A DNA stretch of 64,000 bases from CADBRN01 sp050944685 (GCA_050944685.1 JBMNRP010000004.1:62001-126000); one strand, 5' to 3'. Positions 7,943 to 17,465 are shown, counted from the first letter of the stretch. Numbers and translations: made by a program. The notes: generated by a model not told the origin, from the letters alone.

Positions 7943-10240
7943 ATGAATTATATCGCACATATCAAAGAAAATATAGGGCAAATTAGAGAAAAGAATGATA
8001 AGTTTAACGAAAAATCTGTGCAAACAGTCCAAGAACATCTTGAAAGTACAGCTGAATTAGCGGAAAATTTTTCAATCCCTGAGTTTAAATCACTTCTGTA
8101 TAACTGTGGTCTGTTGCATGATATCGGGAAGTATCAAAAAGAATTTCAGAACAGGATCCGGGGGTCGATGATCCGGGTAGATCATTCCACCAGCGGAGCG
8201 ATCGAGGCGGGGAATCTTTTCCAATCACCGGCAGCATGGATCATGCAGTATATCATAGCCGGACATCATTCTGGAATTCCTGATGGCGGCACAATGGATT
8301 GTTCAGATGAAAGCAGTCTGTCAGCAAGGGTCCACGCTGAACTTCCAACAGACGTCATTGTATACAAAAAAGAGATTACTCCAAGACCATTTTCTGAGAC
8401 GGATAATCGCAAACTGGCCGAATTTCTGACTCAGCACATTCAGGAAAAAGATAAACAGAAATTATTAGAATCCATGATTGATGAGTTTGCTTTTGCTGTG
8501 CGGTATTGCTATTCATGCTTAGTTGATGCAGACTCCCTGGATACGGAACATTTTTGCAGGGATATAGAAAGAAAGACTCTGCACAGTGATTTTTCGCTCT
8601 GTCTGGACAGGCTCAACAGTACTTTTAATGCTTTTTCACTTAGAAAAAAGCAGACGCCGCTTCAGAAAGCACGGACCAGACTGCAGAAGCAGGCTTATGA
8701 AAATATCAGAAAAGACGCGGATATTTATCTGATGAATATGCCTACCGGAAGCGGGAAAACTTTATGCAGTGCGAAATGTGCTCTGATCAAAGCACTTGCA
8801 GAGAAGAAGCATCACATCATTTACATTATTCCATACAACAGCATTATTTCTCAGACGGCAAATGAATTTGAAAAAATTTTCAATCCGGATGGTAAAGAGA
8901 AGGCTGCAAATATTCTGCGGCACCAGTCGACCTATTCAATCGAGGATGATGAAAATGCGGATGATAATTACAAGATGCGCGTAAATCAGGCGACGGAAAA
9001 TTGGGACGCGGATATCATTATCACGACAGCAGTTCAGTTTTTTGAGACAGTTTTTTCGAACCGGCGCGGCAAATTGCGCAAGATGCACAACATGGCCGAC
9101 AGTGTATTGATTTTTGATGAGGCGCATTTAATGCCTGTTGAATACTTCCAGCCATGTCTGGAGAGTATTGCCTATCTCACAAAAATGTTCAGAAGCAAAG
9201 CCATTATGCTGACTGCCACTATGCCGGATTATAAAAATCTCCTGACGCAATATACCTTTCATGACTTGAAGGTCATCTCCCTCATACCGGATCATTCGGA
9301 CTTCGCCCTTTTTAGAAAATGTGAGTATCACGATCTTGGGAAAATAACTTTTGAGCTCCTCTCTGAAAAAGCCCGGACGGCATCCTCGGCTCTGATTGTT
9401 GTTAACAGCCGGAATACGGCCCGTGAACTTTACAATTTTTTTGGAGGAATACAGAGAGAAAACCTGTATCATTTGTCGACTTATATGACGAAATATGATC
9501 TTGGAAGGACGATCGATGAAATCAAGAGCAAACTTGAAAAGCTCAATTGCGAGGATGGAAAGCAAAAATCTGCGGAATCTCTGCTGGTGATATCCACTTC
9601 TTTAATTGAAGCGGGCGTTGATCTGGATTTTCAGACAGCGTTTCGTGAGTATGCTGGAATCGACAGCATTCTTCAGACAGGGGGCAGATGTAACCGGGAA
9701 GGGAAGAGGTCATCCGGAAATGTTTACGTTTTTGAAGTGGATCAGAACAGGAAACGGGCAGACGATATCAAGACGGCAGTTACGAAGGACCTCATGAAAA
9801 AGGAAAAGGATATTGCGTCAATGGAGTGCATTCAGGAGTATTTCCACCGTATCTACGAATGTAACGAAGATGAATTAGCAAGGAATTCCATGCACAGCTT
9901 TATGGGTAATCCGTTGGATTTCGCGTCCATTCCTTTTCGAAGTTATGAAGCCCGATTGATTGATTCGACAGATGAGTCGATTCTTATTCCGGAAAACGAG
10001 GAGGCAGTTTCCTTGATTCAGCAGATGGAATACCAGGGCATCAGCCGTACTTTGATGCGAAAAGCACAGAAATATACCTGCAGCGTTCCTCAAAAGGCAA
10101 TGGCGGATCTTCTGCAGCAGGGGGTGATTCAGGAAGTATCCGGGGGAAGTCATTCAGGAGGCGTCTTTGCGCTGACGAACCCGAAATATTATAACGATTA
10201 CACAGGGATACAATTTGAAGGAGGTGATTATTTCATATGA
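7943..10240 (+). CDS. cas3: CRISPR-associated helicase-nuclease Cas3 (type I-C)
   Basis: 765 residues, a single-chain HD-plus-helicase Cas3 that is recruited by Cascade to degrade target DNA. HD domain: H32, H59-D60 (LLHDIGKY), H81 and H108-H109 (AGHHSG). Superfamily 2 helicase: MPTGSGKT with K272, DEAH at 392-395, the TATMPD motif III, and the C-terminal motifs SLIEAGVDLDFQ and QTGGRCNREGKR. No key residue is missing, so it looks active. It is the first gene of the operon, behind a promoter with a candidate guide-RNA target, and overlaps cas5c by 4 bp (ATGA). Confidence 0.97.
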   Translation: MNYIAHIKENIGQIREKNDKFNEKSVQTVQEHLESTAELAENFSIPEFKSLLYNCGLLHDIGKYQKEFQNRIRGSMIRVDHSTSGAIEAGNLFQSPAAWIMQYIIAGHHSGIPDGGTMDCSDESSLSARVHAELPTDVIVYKKEITPRPFSETDNRKLAEFLTQHIQEKDKQKLLESMIDEFAFAVRYCYSCLVDADSLDTEHFCRDIERKTLHSDFSLCLDRLNSTFNAFSLRKKQTPLQKARTRLQKQAYENIRKDADIYLMNMPTGSGKTLCSAKCALIKALAEKKHHIIYIIPYNSIISQTANEFEKIFNPDGKEKAANILRHQSTYSIEDDENADDNYKMRVNQATENWDADIIITTAVQFFETVFSNRRGKLRKMHNMADSVLIFDEAHLMPVEYFQPCLESIAYLTKMFRSKAIMLTATMPDYKNLLTQYTFHDLKVISLIPDHSDFALFRKCEYHDLGKITFELLSEKARTASSALIVVNSRNTARELYNFFGGIQRENLYHLSTYMTKYDLGRTIDEIKSKLEKLNCEDGKQKSAESLLVISTSLIEAGVDLDFQTAFREYAGIDSILQTGGRCNREGKRSSGNVYVFEVDQNRKRADDIKTAVTKDLMKKEKDIASMECIQEYFHRIYECNEDELARNSMHSFMGNPLDFASIPFRSYEARLIDSTDESILIPENEEAVSLIQQMEYQGISRTLMRKAQKYTCSVPQKAMADLLQQGVIQEVSGGSHSGGVFALTNPKYYNDYTGIQFEGGDYFI

Positions 10241-11001
10241 GAAAGATACGAGTGATGGTGACTGGCAAGCGTGCCTGCTTTACACGTCCGGAAATGAAAG
10301 CGGAACGTGTCAGCTATGATGTTCCAACACCCGGAGCTCTGGAAGGCATGTTCAAAAGCATCTATTGGAAACCTGCCATGGAATATAAAATCGATCGTAT
10401 CGTGGTATTCAATCCGATCCAGTTTGAGACCGTCCGAAGAAATGAAGTGAAGTCCAAGGTGAAGTTCAGCAAAATGAAAAGTCAGATGCAGGAGGCACAG
10501 CGGCTTGCGAAGAGAGATGGCGATCTGATCAGGACAAATCCGCGAATTTATACGTCGGAAGGAGATGAAAGAACACAGCGATCTTCAATGATATTAAAAA
10601 ATGTGCGCTATGGAGTTGAATTCCACATTGAACTGACCGGCCTTCGAAGTGAGCGGGAGTCTGTGGAATGTAATCCGCAGGTAAAACATGAAGAAGAATT
10701 TTGCCGCAGATGTCGAAAAGGGCAATATTTCAGGCAGCCCTGTCTGGGCTGTGCCGAGTTTCCCGCGCAGATCAAACTGGTAGATGATTTTCCGGTCACC
10801 GAAATCGATCCGGCCAATATGGGGGAGCATGATCTGGGATTCATGCTGTACAAAGTTGCATTCAAAGATCAGGGGCATCCGATCAATGATGACTGGAAGA
10901 AAAATATCTACTCAGATGAGGCCGACAGCCTTTTCTACAGACCATCAATGATAGATGGAATCATTGATGTGACAAAATACAGGGAGATGATGAAATGCTG
11001 A
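10237..11001 (+). CDS. cas5c: Type I-C Cas5c (Cas5d), crRNA-processing endoribonuclease
   Basis: 254 residues. In type I-C, which lacks Cas6, Cas5c cuts pre-crRNA at the base of the repeat hairpin and stays on the 5' handle within Cascade. The N-terminus (RVMVTGKRACFTRPEMK..SYDVPTPGALEGMFKSIYW) is the Cas5c signature, with Y43 a candidate catalytic tyrosine. A cysteine-rich stretch near 160-180 (CRRCRKGQ...PCLGC) precedes the conserved EFPA. Its start overlaps the cas3 stop and its end overlaps cas8c by 7 bp, so translational coupling is likely. Confidence 0.95.
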   Translation: MRKIRVMVTGKRACFTRPEMKAERVSYDVPTPGALEGMFKSIYWKPAMEYKIDRIVVFNPIQFETVRRNEVKSKVKFSKMKSQMQEAQRLAKRDGDLIRTNPRIYTSEGDERTQRSSMILKNVRYGVEFHIELTGLRSERESVECNPQVKHEEEFCRRCRKGQYFRQPCLGCAEFPAQIKLVDDFPVTEIDPANMGEHDLGFMLYKVAFKDQGHPINDDWKKNIYSDEADSLFYRPSMIDGIIDVTKYREMMKC

Positions 11002-12902
11002 TCCAGGCATTAAATGATTATTATTCTGTGTTAGAAAGTAAAGGAAAGCTAAAAGAAGAAGGATATGCATCATGTGATATCGGTTATCTGATCCGGCTGA
11101 CAGAAGATGGAAAATTTACAGGATTCGTGGACAATCATCGTGAAGAACACATTAAGAAAAAGGATAAGGTAACGACAATATTTGTTCCGAAACCCATGGA
11201 TCTTCCGGAACGAGCAAGGTCAACAACAGTTCGTTCCAATTTTGTCGAAAACCGGCCTGGTTATATCTTTGGTCTGGAATACAGAGCTAAATCAGAGGGA
11301 CAACCGGAATACTTATCGCCTGAGTCAAAAGGAAGCTCAGACAAGACAAAGGCGAAGCTGCGATTGCAGCATGAAAGCTTTGTACAGGAAGTAGAAAGAG
11401 ATTTTGGCGATATCGATTCTCCAATTGCAAGGGCATATGTCAATTTTGCAAAAACGTGGAATCCGATTGATGAGGTTCAGAACGAATATCTGCTCAACCT
11501 AAAAGCGGATTTGAATAAAACGAAATTTGCGTTTTGTCTTGACGGACATCCTGAAATTCTGCTGCATGCGGATCCTATGGTCCGGCAAAAATGGAGTGAG
11601 CTGCGTGATCAGCCGGAGGAAGAGACCGGAGGTATTATCTGTCAATGTGCAGTTACCGGAGAAATGCTGCCGGTGGCGGAAGTACATGATACCATGGCAA
11701 GCGGCAAGGGGATAGGAATCGCCAATGCAGGCATCAATCCGAGCCTGGTGAATTTTAAGCCAGAATCCTTCCTATCGTATGGGCACCAACAGGGAGAAAA
11801 CGCCTGTATTTCGGCGAAGGCAATGAAGCGATATACAAAGGCCATGAACTGGCTTCTCGCAAGCCCGAAAAATCATTCGTACATTGACAATCTGACTGTA
11901 TTTTTCTGGTCTTCGGATGGAAATACGTCTAATGACCAGATGGCCATGGATATGCTCTTGAATCCACAGTCTTCCGATTTTTCAGAGCTTTATGACAGTG
12001 GGGTCAGATCTCTGATGCGGGCAGCAGAGAGAGGGGCAGTGACAGATAAAAATCTGGAAAACATGTCAGAGGGTCTGACCCCGAATGCGCAGTTTTTCAT
12101 TGTCGGTGCCGAGCCAAATGCTTCCAGAATTCAAATCAAGTTCATTTACAGACAGCAGTTTGGCAGACTTCTGAAAAATATCGCGCGTCATCAGCGCGAT
12201 ATGAAAATCCGGGAGAATATGCGGCCGGTTTCACTAGCAAGAATAAAAAAGGAACTGATATCACAAAAAATAACAAATCCAGAGAAGCGTGTACTGGCAC
12301 CGTTTAATTCATTGTTTCAGACGATTATCGAAGGAACGGAATATCCATTTTGGTGTCTCAACACGGTAATGACTCGTATCCGGACTGATTTCAATACGGA
12401 TGAAAATCAATACATACGTATAAATGATGTCAGGGCCGGTCTTGTAAAAGCGTGTCTGATCCGACATACAAAGGAGGAGATTTCAATGGCATTGGACTAC
12501 AATAATACAAACCAGGCGTATCTGTGCGGCAGGCTGTTTGCCTGCCTGGAAAAAATTCAGCAGGACGCAGCAGGAGCAAAGCTTAACAGGACAATCGGCG
12601 ATGCTTATTTTTCTTCAGCGATGACAAAACCGGCGGCTGTTTTTCCAAATTTACTTTCCCTTTCAAAACATCATCTGGCAAAAATCAGAAAAACCCATGA
12701 GGACTGGGCAACGGTTGACTCGAAGTGGCAGCTTGAAATCATCGGAAAGCTGGTTGCAGAATTCCCGAAGACACTCGATATTTACGATCAGGGCAGATTT
12801 GTCATTGGCTATTATCAGCAGAGGGAAGAATTCTACAAGAAAAAAGATACTGCGGAACGAAATAATACAATAGAAGATGCAGAAACTGAGATCAATAAAT
12901 GA
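10995..12902 (+). CDS. cas8c: Type I-C Cascade large subunit Cas8c (Csd1)
   Basis: 635 residues. In type I-C, Cas8c reads the PAM and stabilises the R-loop. The order after cas5c and before cas7c and the Csd1-like N-terminus (MLIQALNDYYSVL...GYASCDIGYLIRL) identify it. CQCAVTGEMLPVAEVHD near 215 and GIGIANAGINPSLVNF near 240 are typical Csd1 blocks. The C-terminal 138 codons also appear to be translated separately as Cas11c. It overlaps both neighbours by a few bases. Confidence 0.95.
   Translation: MLIQALNDYYSVLESKGKLKEEGYASCDIGYLIRLTEDGKFTGFVDNHREEHIKKKDKVTTIFVPKPMDLPERARSTTVRSNFVENRPGYIFGLEYRAKSEGQPEYLSPESKGSSDKTKAKLRLQHESFVQEVERDFGDIDSPIARAYVNFAKTWNPIDEVQNEYLLNLKADLNKTKFAFCLDGHPEILLHADPMVRQKWSELRDQPEEETGGIICQCAVTGEMLPVAEVHDTMASGKGIGIANAGINPSLVNFKPESFLSYGHQQGENACISAKAMKRYTKAMNWLLASPKNHSYIDNLTVFFWSSDGNTSNDQMAMDMLLNPQSSDFSELYDSGVRSLMRAAERGAVTDKNLENMSEGLTPNAQFFIVGAEPNASRIQIKFIYRQQFGRLLKNIARHQRDMKIRENMRPVSLARIKKELISQKITNPEKRVLAPFNSLFQTIIEGTEYPFWCLNTVMTRIRTDFNTDENQYIRINDVRAGLVKACLIRHTKEEISMALDYNNTNQAYLCGRLFACLEKIQQDAAGAKLNRTIGDAYFSSAMTKPAAVFPNLLSLSKHHLAKIRKTHEDWATVDSKWQLEIIGKLVAEFPKTLDIYDQGRFVIGYYQQREEFYKKKDTAERNNTIEDAETEINK
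12486..12902 (+). CDS. cas11c: Cas11c small subunit, internal translation start inside cas8c
   Basis: In frame with cas8c, ATG at 12486 is preceded by AAAGGAGG at 12470-12477 with an 8-base gap, a near-perfect ribosome site in the middle of a gene. The product is 138 residues (MALDYNNTNQAYLCGRLFAC...), the size and position of the small subunit known to be produced from within cas8c in type I-C. It is helix-rich with a charged tail. What is seen is the site and the frame; separate expression is inferred from the family. Confidence 0.85.
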   Translation: MALDYNNTNQAYLCGRLFACLEKIQQDAAGAKLNRTIGDAYFSSAMTKPAAVFPNLLSLSKHHLAKIRKTHEDWATVDSKWQLEIIGKLVAEFPKTLDIYDQGRFVIGYYQQREEFYKKKDTAERNNTIEDAETEINK

Positions 12903-12919
12903 GTGGAGGAGGTTCTAGT

Positions 12920-13780
12920 ATGATTCAGAACAAATATGATTTTATCTACCTTTTTGACGTGACAAATGGAAATCCGAACGGTGATCCGGATGCAGACAAC
13001 GCTCCGCGAATGGATGCGGAAACGGGCTATGGCTATGTGACAGATGTATGCCTGAAGAGGAAAGTCCGTAATTATGTAGATCTCGTGAAGGATGGAGAAG
13101 AGGGATTCGGAATCCTGATCAAAACAGATATGCCGCTCAACGAAAAGTTTAAAGCGGCATATGAAAAAGAGGGATTACCGGTCGACCAGACAAAAAAAGG
13201 AACAAATCCTTCAGTGGAACAGCAGGCGAGACAGTTTATGTGCAGAAATTATTATGACGTGAGGATGTTCGGAGCAGTCATGTCTACAGGCAAGAACTCC
13301 TGCGGCATTGTCCGCGGTCCGGTGCAGTTCAGTTTTGCCGATAGTCTGTCGCCGATCTATATCAATAATATTTCCATCACGCGTCAGGCAAAAACGGATC
13401 AAGAGCGCGCGAAAAAAGGTGAGACAGAAATGGGTGCCAAACAAATCATTCCGTATGGTTTGTATTGCATGCATGGTCACGTCTCTGCTGCGCTGGCGAA
13501 TAAAACGACGAATCTGACAGAGGACGATCTGGAACTCCTCTGGCAGGCACTCGATCATATGTTTGAAGAGGATCGAAGTGCGGCACGAGCAGATATGGAA
13601 GCACGCGGACTCTATATTTTTAAGCATGACAGCATACTCGGGAATGCAAAGTTCTCAGATCTTGAGGAAAAAATACAAATCAGATTAAAAGACGGGGTTA
13701 CTGTGCCCAGAAAATTTGAAGATTATGAAGTACAGATTGACAAAGAAATGCCAGATGGCGTCGAGCTGATTGTCAGATGA
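12920..13780 (+). CDS. cas7c: Type I-C Cascade backbone subunit Cas7c (Csd2)
   Basis: 286 residues from ATG at 12920, chosen over the in-frame ATG at 12899 because GGAGGAGG (12905-12912) lies 7 bases ahead of it. The signature LFDVTNGNPNGDPDADNAPR near residues 10-30 is characteristic of Csd2. It polymerises along the crRNA spacer. The upstream ATG overlaps the cas8c stop as ATGA, and the gene itself overlaps cas4 by 4 bp. Confidence 0.96.
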   Translation: MIQNKYDFIYLFDVTNGNPNGDPDADNAPRMDAETGYGYVTDVCLKRKVRNYVDLVKDGEEGFGILIKTDMPLNEKFKAAYEKEGLPVDQTKKGTNPSVEQQARQFMCRNYYDVRMFGAVMSTGKNSCGIVRGPVQFSFADSLSPIYINNISITRQAKTDQERAKKGETEMGAKQIIPYGLYCMHGHVSAALANKTTNLTEDDLELLWQALDHMFEEDRSAARADMEARGLYIFKHDSILGNAKFSDLEEKIQIRLKDGVTVPRKFEDYEVQIDKEMPDGVELIVR

Positions 13781-14463
13781 TTAATGATCTTTCCATCAGT
13801 ATCCGTAATTTGCAGCATTTCATGTACTGCCCTCATCGGTGGGGCCTGATTAACATTGAGTGTTCCTGGGCAGAAAACTATTTTGTAACAAAAGCTGATC
13901 TGATGCACCAGAGGGTGCACAACCCGGATCATTCTTATGTTTCAGCGAAAAAAAGGGTGCTGACAGCAGTGCCAGTTTATCATGATGAACTTGGCTTATT
14001 CGGTGTTACTGACTGTATTGAACTGAGAAAAGACAGGCATGGTGTTCCGATTAAAGGCTATCCGGATACGTATGATTTGACGATTGTGGAATATAAGCCG
14101 AGGCAACCATCTGGGACCGATTATAAAGCCGAAGACGTTATTCAGGTGTTTGCTCAGAAAGTATGTGTGGATTTTATTTTTAAATGTGATTGTCGTGGAG
14201 TAATCTATTATGGTGATACCAGAGCCAGAAAGGAATTACCATTAAGAGAAAATTACAGACAATACTATTCAGAACTGCTTGAGCTGATCGCGAAAATTCG
14301 CGAAAATACTGTGAATGGGACTATTCCCCCCATAAAAACAGGGCAGAAATGTGGCGGCTGTTCCTTTCGTGACTTGTGCCTTCCTCAATTGTCAAAGACT
14401 AGAAAAAAACTTACGTTCCACGATCTCCTGATAGAATCCAATAAACCAGAAGGCGAAGAATGA
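13777..14463 (+). CDS. cas4: CRISPR adaptation nuclease Cas4
   Basis: 228 residues. An N-terminal cysteine in FMYCPHRW and a C-terminal CGGCSFRDLC supply the four ligands of the Fe-S cluster. The RecB-like nuclease core includes FGVTDCIEL (motif II), LTIVEYKPRQP (motif III) and the QVFAQKVCVDFIF helix. Cas4 trims prespacers and selects PAMs with Cas1-Cas2. All catalytic elements are present. ATGA overlaps link it to cas7c and cas1. Confidence 0.95.
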   Translation: MINDLSISIRNLQHFMYCPHRWGLINIECSWAENYFVTKADLMHQRVHNPDHSYVSAKKRVLTAVPVYHDELGLFGVTDCIELRKDRHGVPIKGYPDTYDLTIVEYKPRQPSGTDYKAEDVIQVFAQKVCVDFIFKCDCRGVIYYGDTRARKELPLRENYRQYYSELLELIAKIRENTVNGTIPPIKTGQKCGGCSFRDLCLPQLSKTRKKLTFHDLLIESNKPEGEE

Positions 14464-15488
14464 GAAAACTGTTAAATACGATTTATGTGACAAATGAAAA
14501 TGCATACCTCACACTCGAAAATAACAATCTGGTATGTAATATTGAGGGAACGAAAGCTCTGAAGGTTCCTTTCGATAATATCGAGAATATAGTCTGTTTC
14601 AGTTACCTTGGCTGTTCACCTGCTTTGATGGGTGAATGTGTGGAAAAGAAAATTCCAATCAATTTCATTTCTCCTGCCGGAAAGTACTGGGCAAAGGTAT
14701 GTGGTGAAACAAAAGGGAATGTATTTTTACGGGTGGCGCAGATTGACAGGTTTCGCAGAGATGGTCTTCAATTGGCAAAAAGAGAGATGGAGGCAAAATT
14801 TAGTAATTGCATCAGAATATATCGGAGATCCCTTCATGATTATCCGGAACTAAAAAATGATACTGATGTACTAAAAATAATTGACGCCTTGAAAAATGGC
14901 TTAATAAAAGCAGAGGAATGTACGTCAAAAGAAAGCCTTCTGGGGATTGAAGGAAATTGCGCAAACGCATATTTTTCCGGTTTTCCCAAAACGATGCCCA
15001 ACCGTGCGCTGGCAGACACTTTTCATTTCCGGAATAAAAGACCTCCTCTGGATCCGATAAATGCGCTGTTGTCATTTTTCTATACCTTGGCGATGGCCGA
15101 TTGTTCGGCTGCACTGGAAACAGTCGGTCTGGACAGCTATATTGGATTTTACCATGAGCTGCGCAGTGGCAGGGTTTCACTTGCCTGCGATCTGGTAGAA
15201 GAGATGCGAGGGATCGTTGAGCGATTTGTGATTACTATTGTAAATCTACGAATTATCAACGAGAAGGATTTTGACCGAAAGATAACAGGTGCTGTCTGGC
15301 TTAATGACGTGGGGAAAAAGAAAGCCTTGCAGAAATGGCAGGAAAAGAAAAGAAGCGTAATTTATCACAAAGTCATTAAGGAGAAAATCCCGTTGGGATT
15401 GTTGCCGTATGTACAGAGTAATTTGCTGGCAAAATATGTTCGGGGAGAAATTGAAGAATATATACCGTTTTTGCAGATTGAAAGGTGA
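14460..15488 (+). CDS. cas1: CRISPR integrase Cas1 (type I-C)
   Basis: 342 residues, normal length. The N-terminal beta domain (TLYVTNENAYLTLENNNLVCN-like strand pattern) precedes the helical catalytic domain. The metal-binding glutamate is in LLGIEGNCANAYFSGF, with the conserved H in YHELRSGR and the acidic residues in LACDLVEEMRG. With Cas2 it integrates new spacers next to the leader at 15.8-16.0 kb. It overlaps cas4 by 4 bp and is 6 bp from cas2. Confidence 0.97.
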   Translation: MRKLLNTIYVTNENAYLTLENNNLVCNIEGTKALKVPFDNIENIVCFSYLGCSPALMGECVEKKIPINFISPAGKYWAKVCGETKGNVFLRVAQIDRFRRDGLQLAKREMEAKFSNCIRIYRRSLHDYPELKNDTDVLKIIDALKNGLIKAEECTSKESLLGIEGNCANAYFSGFPKTMPNRALADTFHFRNKRPPLDPINALLSFFYTLAMADCSAALETVGLDSYIGFYHELRSGRVSLACDLVEEMRGIVERFVITIVNLRIINEKDFDRKITGAVWLNDVGKKKALQKWQEKKRSVIYHKVIKEKIPLGLLPYVQSNLLAKYVRGEIEEYIPFLQIER

Positions 15489-15494
15489 AAAGCC

Positions 15495-15785
15495 ATGATG
15501 GTGATAATTAGCTATGATGTCTCTACCAAGACGGAAGCAGGAAAGAGGCGGTTGCGAAAAGTGGCAAAAGCCTGTGAAAAACATGCTCAACGCGTGCAGA
15601 ATTCTGTATTTGAGGCAGATGTGGATTACTCTACATTTTTGCGTCTGAAAGATCAGCTGGTAGAGATTATGGATCTCGAAGCAGACAGTTTGCGGTTCTA
15701 TTATCTGGGAAATAATTGGCATCATAAGGTTGAGCATATTGGCGTAAAAATAGGATATGATCCTGAAGGGAGCATCATCATTTAA
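15495..15785 (+). CDS. cas2: CRISPR adaptation protein Cas2
   Basis: 96 residues with the ferredoxin-like fold start MVIISYDVSTKTEAGKRRLRKVAKACEKHAQRVQNSVFEA. That stretch carries the conserved aspartate of the first strand and the RVQNSVFEA block. It bridges two Cas1 dimers. It is the last gene before the leader and array. Confidence 0.97.
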   Translation: MMVIISYDVSTKTEAGKRRLRKVAKACEKHAQRVQNSVFEADVDYSTFLRLKDQLVEIMDLEADSLRFYYLGNNWHHKVEHIGVKIGYDPEGSIII

Positions 15786-15968
15786 CAAATATGAAATGTT
15801 TTTTCTTTGCCATTTTTAAAGAGCAAACATTAGGTGTAACCTGATTTACGGTTCGGTTTACCAGCTTTTTATTGAAAAACAGGTTGCTGAATAGGAACTA
15901 TTAGTGACTTTAATTCCGCTCCTTGCTAAATATGGCGTGATTGCAATCCATCGTTACAAGATATTGCG
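15786..15968 (+). promoter_or_regulatory. CRISPR leader
   Basis: 183 bp of AT-rich sequence between the cas2 stop and the first repeat. The leader side is set by repeat quality: repeats here are identical while those at the far end are decayed. No intrinsic terminator separates cas2 from the array. No unambiguous promoter pair was assigned. Confidence 0.8.
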
Positions 15969-16987
15969 GTCGCGCCCCGCGAGGGGCGTGTGAGTAGAAA
16001 TTACAAAAATTTCCAAGGAAGATTGCGAGAAGCTGTCGCGCCCCGCGAGGGGCGTGTGAGTAGAAATCATAAGGGCCGGGGGATTCATCATAATCACCCA
16101 CAGTCGCGCCCCGCGAGGGGCGTGTGAGTAGAAATTTTCTGTGGCATTCCGATCAAAACAGAAAGCGGTCGCGCCCCGCGAGGGGCGTGTGAGTAGAAAT
16201 CGCGCTGTTTCGCCGCCATTTCTACCGCCATACGGTCGCGCCCCGCGAGGGGCGTGTGAGTAGAAATCATCCACGTTCTTGAATTCAGGCATTGAAGTTA
16301 AGTCGCGCCCCGCGAGGGGCGTGTGAGTAGAAATTGCGGTCTGCCGCCCGCACATAACCTGTGTCCCGTCGCGCCCCGCGAGGGGCGTGTGAGTAGAAAT
16401 CTTTCGTGAGCATTTTTCTAATCACCACCTTAAGTCGCGCCCCGCGAGGGGCGTGTGAGTAGAAATCTTCCCGGAGAATAAACATCTTGGCGGCATGTGG
16501 TCGCGCCCCGCGAGGGGCGTGTGAGTAGAAATTGCTACAGTCCAGACGATGAGCAATCTGGATTTGTCGCGCCCCGCGAGGGGCGTGTGAGTAGAAATTA
16601 AACTGGGCGGCATTTCTACTGGAAGTATTAAGTCGCGCCCCGCGAGGGGCGTGTGAGTAGAAATATACAGATGGCACAACCAAACCAAGTTATTCTGTCG
16701 CGCCCCGCGAGGGGCGTGTGAGTAGAAATTCTTTGGTGTTACCTTTGCCGGTTGCGGTGTCGTTGCGCCCCGCGAGGGGAGTGTGAGTAGAAATTGAGGC
16801 CACAGCAAAGGCAGTGCAGAGGATTCCTGTCGCGCCCCGTGAGAGGCGTGTGAGTAGAAATGTTATGGATATTGCGGAAGCCCTTGATGATATGGTCGCG
16901 CCTCGCGAGGGGGTGTGAGTAGAAATCTGACGATTACATCAGTCCTGACGACACTGATCCTCGCGCCCCGTGAGGGGCGTGTGAGTA
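15969..16987 (+). CRISPR. Type I-C CRISPR array, 16 repeats and 15 spacers
   Basis: 33-bp repeat beginning GTCGCGCCCCGCG and ending GGGGCGTGTGAGTAGAAAT. The CGCGCCCC/GGGGCGTG arms form an 8-bp hairpin (one G-U) around GCGA, leaving an 11-base handle TGAGTAGAAAT. Repeats start at 15969, 16035, 16103, 16168, 16235, 16302, 16368, 16434, 16500, 16566, 16632, 16697, 16762, 16829, 16895 and about 16960. Spacers are 32-35 bp. The first 12 repeats are identical; repeats 13-15 carry substitutions or a 1-bp deletion and repeat 16 loses the GAAAT end, so 16 is the ancestral terminal repeat. Spacer sources were not identified. Confidence 0.98.
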
Positions 16988-17420
16988 CACGAGTACCAGA
17001 TCCATGAGTAGAACTATCATCAAGCAAATATCACCTATTAAGACGGTCTGCATAAAGTTTGTATCCGTGTCATGAAGAAAGAGGAAGAGACCAATGCGAT
17101 GTATGATGAAGTCTGCTACAATGATCACTTGAAGAATCTGACGATTACAAACCGGTATTATTTCCGGTTTATTCGGTTACGCAGGATTATGGAAAGTCCC
17201 GGAACTTTGGTCAGGTTTCGCCAGTCGATAATTCAAACATGATTGGTTATCTGCTGCTGATGCTGCTTTTGATCAGAACACTGACCGGTCTCGGTCTGTT
17301 AACATTTCAGAAAATGGAAGAACAAAAAAGTGTGACGGTGCTCTTAAGACGTCATAAAGCAGTTCTCTGGGGAACCCTCCGGGAGCTGCTTTTTTCATGG
17401 GATGAAACCCGGAGGGAAAC
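16988..17420 (+). other. Leader-distal flank with repeat remnants and decayed sequence
   Basis: TGAGTAGAA at 17005-17013 is a 9-base fragment of the repeat end, suggesting a further degraded unit. AATCTGACGATTACA at 17135-17149 repeats the start of the last spacer plus the preceding repeat bases. A 54-codon frame at 17072-17236 (MKKEEETNAM...) and a hydrophobic 79-codon frame at 17239-17478 have no recognisable domain, and I do not call them genes. A terminator-like AAAGCAG...CTGCTTTTTT stem with a long loop lies at about 17357-17397. Confidence 0.4.
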
Positions 17421-17465
17421 ATACTTACTTTTTAGGAACTATGGCACAAATAAGTGCGTACTTAC
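17421..17465 (+). promoter_or_regulatory. Candidate HxlR operator upstream of the DJ-1/PfpI operon
   Basis: ATACTTAC at 17421-17428 and GTGCGTACTTAC at 17454-17465, starts 33 bp apart. The same two blocks with the same 33-bp spacing occur at 21431-21475 upstream of the second HxlR regulator. A second TACTTAC...GAACTATG copy here runs to about 17483. The site is 90-130 bp before the DJ-1 start codon. Regulation by a local HxlR protein is inferred. Confidence 0.5.

Noticed and set aside
15910..17128. Several overlapping minus-strand frames with repeated NFYSHAPRGAR / STHTPLAGRD units
   Set aside because: They are translations of the CRISPR repeats; the periodicity is that of the array.
16927..17149. 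Self-targeting by the last spacer
   Set aside because: Only 12 bases of the spacer (15 with repeat bases) match the flank; too short for a real protospacer.
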